A stretch of DNA of 64,000 nt from Aphelidium insulamus (lineage: Eukaryota; Aphelidiomycota; Aphelidea; Aphelidiaceae). The notes under the pieces were generated by a model. That model did not search any database, was not told the origin of the DNA, and worked only from the letters and a program-made list of their open reading frames with translations. Both the position numbers and the translations under genes were made by a program. The DNA lies in assembly GCA_036784855.1 (NCBI GenBank), contig JAZDSV010000035.1, forward strand, positions 62,001 to 126,000. The letters are read 5' to 3'. The first letter of the stretch is position 1; each line of letters begins with the position of its first letter. Shown here piece by piece: positions 58,773-64,000 of this stretch.

Positions 58773-60960
58773 CTATTCCGTGTCTGGTCGCAGGAATGGA
58801 TAAGTGCGATGCATGCGCGTGATAACATTCAGCTTCTGCGTGGGACTGCTTGCACTCAACTGTTCAATCTCGGCCAGATCTTCATTGAACGCATCGCGGT
58901 AAGCAGGATGCAGGCGGGCGCAGTACTTGCGCAGCACACAGCACTCGATAATCACGAACCCTTGCGCTTGGTACGGCAATTGAGGTGCGGGCGGAGATGA
59001 TCGTGCCGCGCCTGCAGCGGAGTCCAGCGATTCCGTGCTGCTGTCTGCTTTCAACGCCAGCAGGTGTTGACTGTCTGGCTGGTAGTGCAGACACTGGTTG
59101 AGTGTGCGCTCAATGTGGCGCAGGCTGGCCGATAGTTTGGCGTGAGCATCGCGGCGAGTAGTGCCACGCAATCGCCGCAATGTTCTCCCCAGCAAGCGCC
59201 ACCCGGCAATTACAATCAGCACGGTGGGCACGGCAGCCAACAGTGCAAAGTTCAGTTCATTTGATTTGAGCAGTTTGTCCAGCGCCTGCATGGCCGCTTC
59301 CAGGTCCACCTGGGTATGGATGAGATGTATACGATTCATATTACAAGCATGGATACCGTTCATATTACGAGCATGTATACCATTCATATTACAAGTACAG
59401 TTAACCAACCTTTGTCTTTTGCACCTGGATGAGCAGTACACGGACCATGTCGCCGGCCAGCGCGCTCTTGAACGGCTGCTTGATATCCTTCTCATACTGC
59501 TGCAGAATGAGAGACATGTCGCCTTGTCGAACACGCGCAGACAATGCTACCAGCTCCTTGTCGCTAACAGATCCTTGTTCCCGGGCAAAATCGCACACCA
59601 TCCTCTCCAGCGAGTCCAGATCGGAGGTGAGCGACATGGCACCTGCCGTCAGCTGCAGTGACTGTGACTGGTCATGGCGCACGGTGCGCCAAATGTTTTG
59701 CGCCGGCTCGACAATCCAGTCATTGAACAGCTGGTAGCACAGCTGCGCGCTATTGCGACACATGACGGTCAAGTCCGTCCATCGGGTGTACGTCAGCAGC
59801 GACACACGAGCTGCCAATAATGCGCCCACAGAAATTGGCAGCCAGTTCCTTGTCACGGCATCCAGGCGGCCATGAGCGCTCAACACCCGGTCCACTCGCA
59901 ATTCAATCGTGTGTGAATGCGATTCTGCAATAACGCTATCGGCGTCGTAATCGACTACAAGGTGCCGGCACACTTGTCCAATGCAGTCGCAAGCGTCTTG
60001 AATCGACAGCGGAGAGCAGTGGGCAGCGCCGGCACAGTCAACAGTCTGTAGCAGCTGGTCCATTGCATGCTGGCTGTCGGATCGTTTATGACCACCGCCG
60101 ACGCTCTTTGCTGTAAAAGTTCGTAGCCGCTCTGCATCCTCGGTTGCGTGGCGCAGCGCCTCCAGTGACCGTGTCAGAATCTGCAGTGTGCGCGATGTTC
60201 GCCTCTGCAGCCTCTCCACTCCGCCACCGCCTTCAGTGACGGCGCACATCTCTGGCACGCCATCTTGCGCCAAAAGACCCAGCACCGCGGCTTGTTGCTG
60301 TCGCAATATTCGAAGGGCATCGCGTTTTCTCCTGATTTCAACCTTTAACGGTTCCGACAGGGCCGAGAGCAGTCGACGTGGCGACCGTGCAATTCTCTCC
60401 ACCACCCTCCAAACACCATGCAGTCCGGGTAACGCAGCGTGCGCAGTTGCAGCAATACGCACCGGAAGTGCTGCACTTATATGTCAATATTTCTATGTAT
60501 GCATGCGTATGTATTCATATAGTAAATTATGTCACGTACTCTCAAGTCCGTAGTAGAGGGCACCGAGACGACCGCCGCGCACCAAGAGATTGTTCCAGTG
60601 GTAGTACTCGCGCGACACCGGGAACGAGGAGGCAACAATGCGCTGCCGACACTCTAGATACACGCGCAGTGTCATCTCTGCCAGACACAGCCAGGCGGCC
60701 AGCTGCTGCACGTCACTACTACTATTGCTGCTGCTGCTGTCGGCAGCAGCGATCTGGGCGCACAGCGACAGTGCATGAGTCACGAGTTCGTCGCTGTGCA
60801 GCGGCTGGCGGGTGGTGGTGGATGATGTCTGCAGCAGCCACTCGAGCACGGCGCGCTGCACACCGCACGAGTCTTCATCCAGCAGCCGTGCAATGGTGGC
60901 AGAGGCGGCAGTGCGCCACAGCAGCGCAAACCGCTCGGCAATGTCCTGCGCGTCAGACAT
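58773..60960 (-). CDS. NCA2-family mitochondrial protein
   Basis: Three exons on the minus strand, 60536-60960, 59410-60475 and 58773-59309, 675 residues. The C-terminal NCA2 domain is clear: GDMVRVLLIQVQKTKVDLEA, then AMQALDKLLKSNELNFALLA, a membrane segment (VPTVLIVIAGWRLLG) and FVIIECCVLRKYC. REYYHWNNLL in the first exon corresponds to the conserved YYW motif. A second hydrophobic segment lies near WLPISVGALLAARVSLL. Yeast Nca2 is a mitochondrial protein controlling expression of the ATP6/ATP8 mRNAs, and animal/plant homologues are mitochondrial. The first donor (AC|GTGACA) is set by frame. Intron 2 holds a short minisatellite. Confidence 0.85.
59325..59400. repeat. Intronic minisatellite, 24-bp unit
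   Basis: Three imperfect copies of a 24-bp unit (ATTACAAGCATGGATACCG plus TTCAT-type end) fill much of NCA2 intron 2 (59310-59409). Confidence 0.85.
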
Positions 60961-61053
60961 GAGCGACTGTGCGTAAATTTATTGAGTGAACTAATCTATA
61001 GGCAAGTCTATAGCAGAGCTTATTGAATTGCTCACAGCAGCCAGCCTATTCAA

Positions 61054-61998
61054 TCAGCTCTGCTCGGCTGCAAGTTTCCCTCTCTTCTCCACTTCTTCCT
61101 TCATCATGGCACGCGCTTCGTCCGTTGCTGCTGGAAATGCCTGATACGAAAACTTGCAGCCATTGTCGAACGCGTAACGAATAACGTGCAAATGCCCCCT
61201 CATTGCAGCACGGACAAAGACGTTTTCGCTCCACGGGCAGCCATTTTTACGTGCGTAATGCAGTATTTCCAATTTGCCAGCTTCCGCAGCGTTGGATGTG
61301 GTGTATTCATTCCATGGACATTCATTATCATGGAGCCACTGAAGCATTGGCAAGTTTCCCGCCTGTGCCGCATAGGCGCAAGTGACGACATCCCAGGGAT
61401 AATTATTATCATGCAGCCACGTTAAAGCTTCAAACTGGTTACACATTGCCGCCTCACTTGCCGCCTCAGAGTTGCAGGGGCATTCCATTTCGCGCAAGGC
61501 CTTCATGGTCTCGATTTGACCATGCTTGGCGGCAGCGACAAATGTTTGCTCATTCAGCGGGTAGTCATTCAGATTGGCCCAGTTCAGGACATTAATCTTG
61601 CCGCTGGCGGCAGCTTGATTCGGAACAAAGGCTTTGAGCTCCTTAATTGCGTCCTTCTCGAGTTCATCTTCGGCCGCCGATCCTAAGATCTTGTCCAGCA
61701 CTGGGTCAATGATACCGCCCGATTGCGCATCGTCACCAACATCGTCAGAGTCAGAGGCGTCAGTGCGAATGTAGTTGGCAGGCCCAGCAGCGCTGTTGAC
61801 TGAACTGACAGTGTATCTCGTCGATAATTTCTCTATATGCTGGTGCATTTCTTCAAGCTTCTCAATATTTCCAGTCTTCGCCGCACTTTTCAGCTCTTCA
61901 AGAAATCAACTGTCAATGCCACCGCGAGTCGGCATGGCATTAATGCTGGTGATGGAATGCAGGGCCAGTAACGCGCAGCAGTAAAGATAAGCTTTCAT
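61054..61998 (-). pseudogene. Signal-peptide ankyrin-repeat gene 3 with in-frame TGA
   Basis: The minus strand starts at an ATG at 61998 with a signal peptide (MKAYLYCCALLALHSITSIN). After about 30 codons a TGA (61906-61908) interrupts the frame, which otherwise continues open for about 284 codons. The body has at least seven ankyrin repeats of the CPWxxxTxxxAAxxGxLxxL type (for example NECPWNEYTTSNAAEAGKLE, NGCPWSENVFVRAAMRGHLH). It is paralogous to the genes at 47309 and 48986. The stop could be a nonsense mutation, readthrough or a sequence error. An ATG after the stop would give a protein lacking the signal peptide. Confidence 0.75.
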
Positions 61999-62207
61999 CG
62001 TTTATGAAATTGTCGGTTTAACCAGTGAGAAAACGAAAACATTTATACCAATCGAGTTATACCAATCAGGGGTTCGTATGAGCCTGCTGATTGGATGGTC
62101 AACGAAATTGTAACTGTTCTCTAATTGGCCAGGCCATATGAGTTGGAACCATGCCTCTCTATTGTTGGTATTGTTGTAAATTGGTGGTGAATGTGAAAAA
62201 CTGCTGG

Positions 62208-64000
62208 TCAGCAAGATTCGGAACCCATCAAGTGCCAGCTGACGACGACGGCCAGGGCCAGACTTGCCAGGCCGACTCTTCGCGCCCTCGTGCGGTGCTG
62301 ATGCCGGAGCCATATGGAAATATTGACAAACAATAATATCGGCAGTAGTACAAACGACAGTGTGCCCAGGATGAAAGAGTTTGAGCCGCAGCCAGCCAAT
62401 ATATCCTCTTCCGTCGGTAATCCGTTAGTAAGCTTCATACGCTGTAGTGCCTGCCGCGGCACTACCCGTTCAGCATGCCTTCCAGTCGGAGGCTTGAATA
62501 TGAACGGCTCAGACTTGGCCGGGGGTGCAGTGGTGAGTAAGACATTTTGCGGCTGATCAATCGGGCGCAATTGCGGCGCAAAGGGTCCAATTTGTTCTGC
62601 ACTTGTTTGCTCCGCGCCGCTAGCTGGATTAAATTCTCCTGTACCGGCGGTATCTACAATATAAATGAGTAACAATGCTAGATAACATCATATACATACA
62701 CTGCTCCGCTGGCCGTATTGTTCGTCGCTTGCGTCGCCGCTTCTGCTTCCTTGCTTTCCTCTTTACTGGCACAGGTTTTCCCAACACGATTTGATCGGCC
62801 GCTGCGTCAGGTGATGCAACTTTATCATTTGATATTGCCGGATTGTTTCCAGTCATTGCGGCCACAGCTTGCTTGAGCGCTGCTTCTGCCGCAGCTGACT
62901 CCTGTAGACGCTTTTCTGCCTCCAAGAACATTTTCAATTCATCATCCAACATCTTGTCCATACTTTCGTCAGCTGCGAGTGTCAAAAATAGTATAATTGA
63001 GGTGTCCACATACTTATTAGAGTGGCGGGAACATGTGGTTCTAGCACAGATTTGACCTCAAAATTTTCCATTCCGCCTCGGTGCACATTCTCTGGCACTA
63101 ACGACACATCCTCGTTCAGCTGCTCGACATCAAGCTCCTCCGCGTCTTCGGCATCGTCGCCGTAGTAATCCTCTTCATCCTCACTTAGCTCATCGTCTAT
63201 TTCACCATCGGGATCTTGATCAACATCGTTTTGTGTCACTGGATCCTCCGCTGCGGGGTTGTCTTGCGGCATTGGTGCAACTGCATTGTTTGCAAGTTCA
63301 CCGCGAGTCTGTTGCTGGTCCAGCGCATCGTCGGGGCTATCCACCTTTGACTGCGGAGTATCAAATGACAAAGCGCCGACATCTTTTGTCTCCACGTGTA
63401 GACTTTTCTTCAGCTGCGGAGCCAGCTCTGGCTTGCGCCAACCGAGCTTTTGAATCGAGTCGACATTGAGCATCGCCGGCGAGGATTTATACCGCCGTGC
63501 ATCCCCCGTAATATTCTTATTCATTGCGTCCATATACTCCAGCGGCAGGTACCGATCTTGCTTGAACCGCTCAATAATCTTTGTCAGTCCGGTGTTTGTG
63601 GCATTCAGGGCTCGTTGTGTCGTCTCCCACCAGAACCTCAGCCGGCCGCGGTATGTGGCAAACATCTGCTCCTTGATCTGCACGTTGTGGTAAAAGTTGT
63701 TGGCGGCGCTGCTGGGCGGATGCCGCATGTGAAATAGGAGCGTGTTGGGTAGCACGGTGAACTTGTAGCCAAACATGTATCGCAGCATTTTCAGAAACAC
63801 AACCTTGTTGCTCCCGTACTCGGTGAACAACTCGTCCCACAGCAAGAACGAGTACATTTTCTCCGCGCCCGTGGTCGGAGACTTTAGATATAACCGCGTG
63901 GGCATCACGCAGTATGGCTCGTATAGATCGGGTATCCCTCGGTGCGCGAGACGAGCAGTTGGAATATCGTACGGTTCCGTGGCATTGATCCAGTTGTCCA
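62208..64000 (-). CDS. GT49-like glycosyltransferase, 3' part (continues beyond the window)
   Basis: Minus-strand gene cut by the right edge. Exons visible are 63014-64000 (partial), 62700-62972 and 62208-62653. The start of the visible part reads DNWINATEPYDIPTARLAHR then GIPDLYEPYCVMPTRLY, followed by LLWDELFTEYGSNKVVFLKM and YMFGYKFTVLPNTLLFHMRH, the C-terminal end of the GT49 domain. About 400 residues follow that are not typical of the family: a strongly acidic segment (DGEIDDELSEDEEDYYGDD), a Lys/Arg-rich segment (KRKARKQKRRRKRRT) and two hydrophobic helices at the very end. It is related to the GT49 gene at 49943-52186 but is not a recent copy. The substrate is unknown. Confidence 0.82.

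Noticed and set aside
61906-61908. TGA in the ankyrin gene as a selenocysteine codon
   Set aside because: No cysteine is conserved at this place in paralogues, and no SECIS-like structure was evident. Nonsense or readthrough is simpler.

Overview
This window is nuclear DNA of a eukaryote with a compact, intron-rich genome. The genes are protein-coding, broken by many short introns (most 41-70 nt, GT-AG with a notable minority of GC-AG), lie on both strands and are separated by roughly 15-750 bp. There is no operon structure or Shine-Dalgarno signal. Gene content points to a flagellated, sexual protist with an animal-like toolkit: ciliary or centrosomal proteins (CC2D2A-like, CEP350-like, CSPP1-like), a REC8 meiotic kleisin, LKB1/STK11, an RNF34/RFFL-type FYVE-SAP-RING ligase, EIF1AD, TMEM97 and GT49 (LARGE/B4GAT1-type) glycosyltransferases. 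A unicellular holozoan or another early-branching opisthokont-like lineage fits, but this placement is inference, not proof.

Layout. 0-6 kb: tRNA-Leu(AAG), DTWD1-like tRNA modification enzyme, RNF34/RFFL-like E3 ligase, EIF1AD, and an unusual GATA factor. 6-16 kb: a lineage-specific secreted protein, a Cys-rich type I membrane protein, a class-I glutamine amidotransferase, an ING PHD-finger protein head-to-head with a CC2D2A-like gene, cytochrome b5 reductase, and a second member of the secreted family. 16.6-23.8 kb: Brr2/SNRNP200 spliceosomal helicase. 24.3-38.8 kb: carnitine acetyltransferase, a TPR protein, a CSPP1-like coiled-coil protein, mitochondrial ribosomal mL49, a large CEP350-like protein, and POLR1D. 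38.8-44.5 kb: a rearranged accessory stretch with a broken REC8 copy, a decayed coiled-coil gene, a Ty3/gypsy relic, a broken POLR1D copy, a GAAA microsatellite, and the intact REC8. 44.7-52.2 kb: NVL, two signal-peptide ankyrin proteins, and a GT49 enzyme. 52.8-56.8 kb: LKB1/STK11 and TMEM97. 57.0-58.4 kb: a TIR element carrying a FAR1/AT-hook fragment. 58.8-64 kb: NCA2-like protein, a third signal-peptide ankyrin gene with an in-frame stop, and the 3' part of a second GT49 gene.

How the genes relate. Most are unrelated housekeeping genes packed together: splicing (Brr2), rRNA/tRNA synthesis and ribosome maturation (POLR1D, NVL, DTWD1, mL49) and acetyl/energy metabolism (CRAT, CYB5R, NCA2). 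The points most worth pursuing are: (i) a duplicated POLR1D-REC8 gene pair in which each copy lost the opposite partner; (ii) a family of ankyrin-repeat proteins with signal peptides; (iii) a paired family of small secreted proteins of unknown function; (iv) about 6% GC-AG introns; (v) an LKB1 that keeps a C-terminal CaaX-like ending. Exon coordinates were worked out by hand from reading frame and splice s consensus and are predictions.
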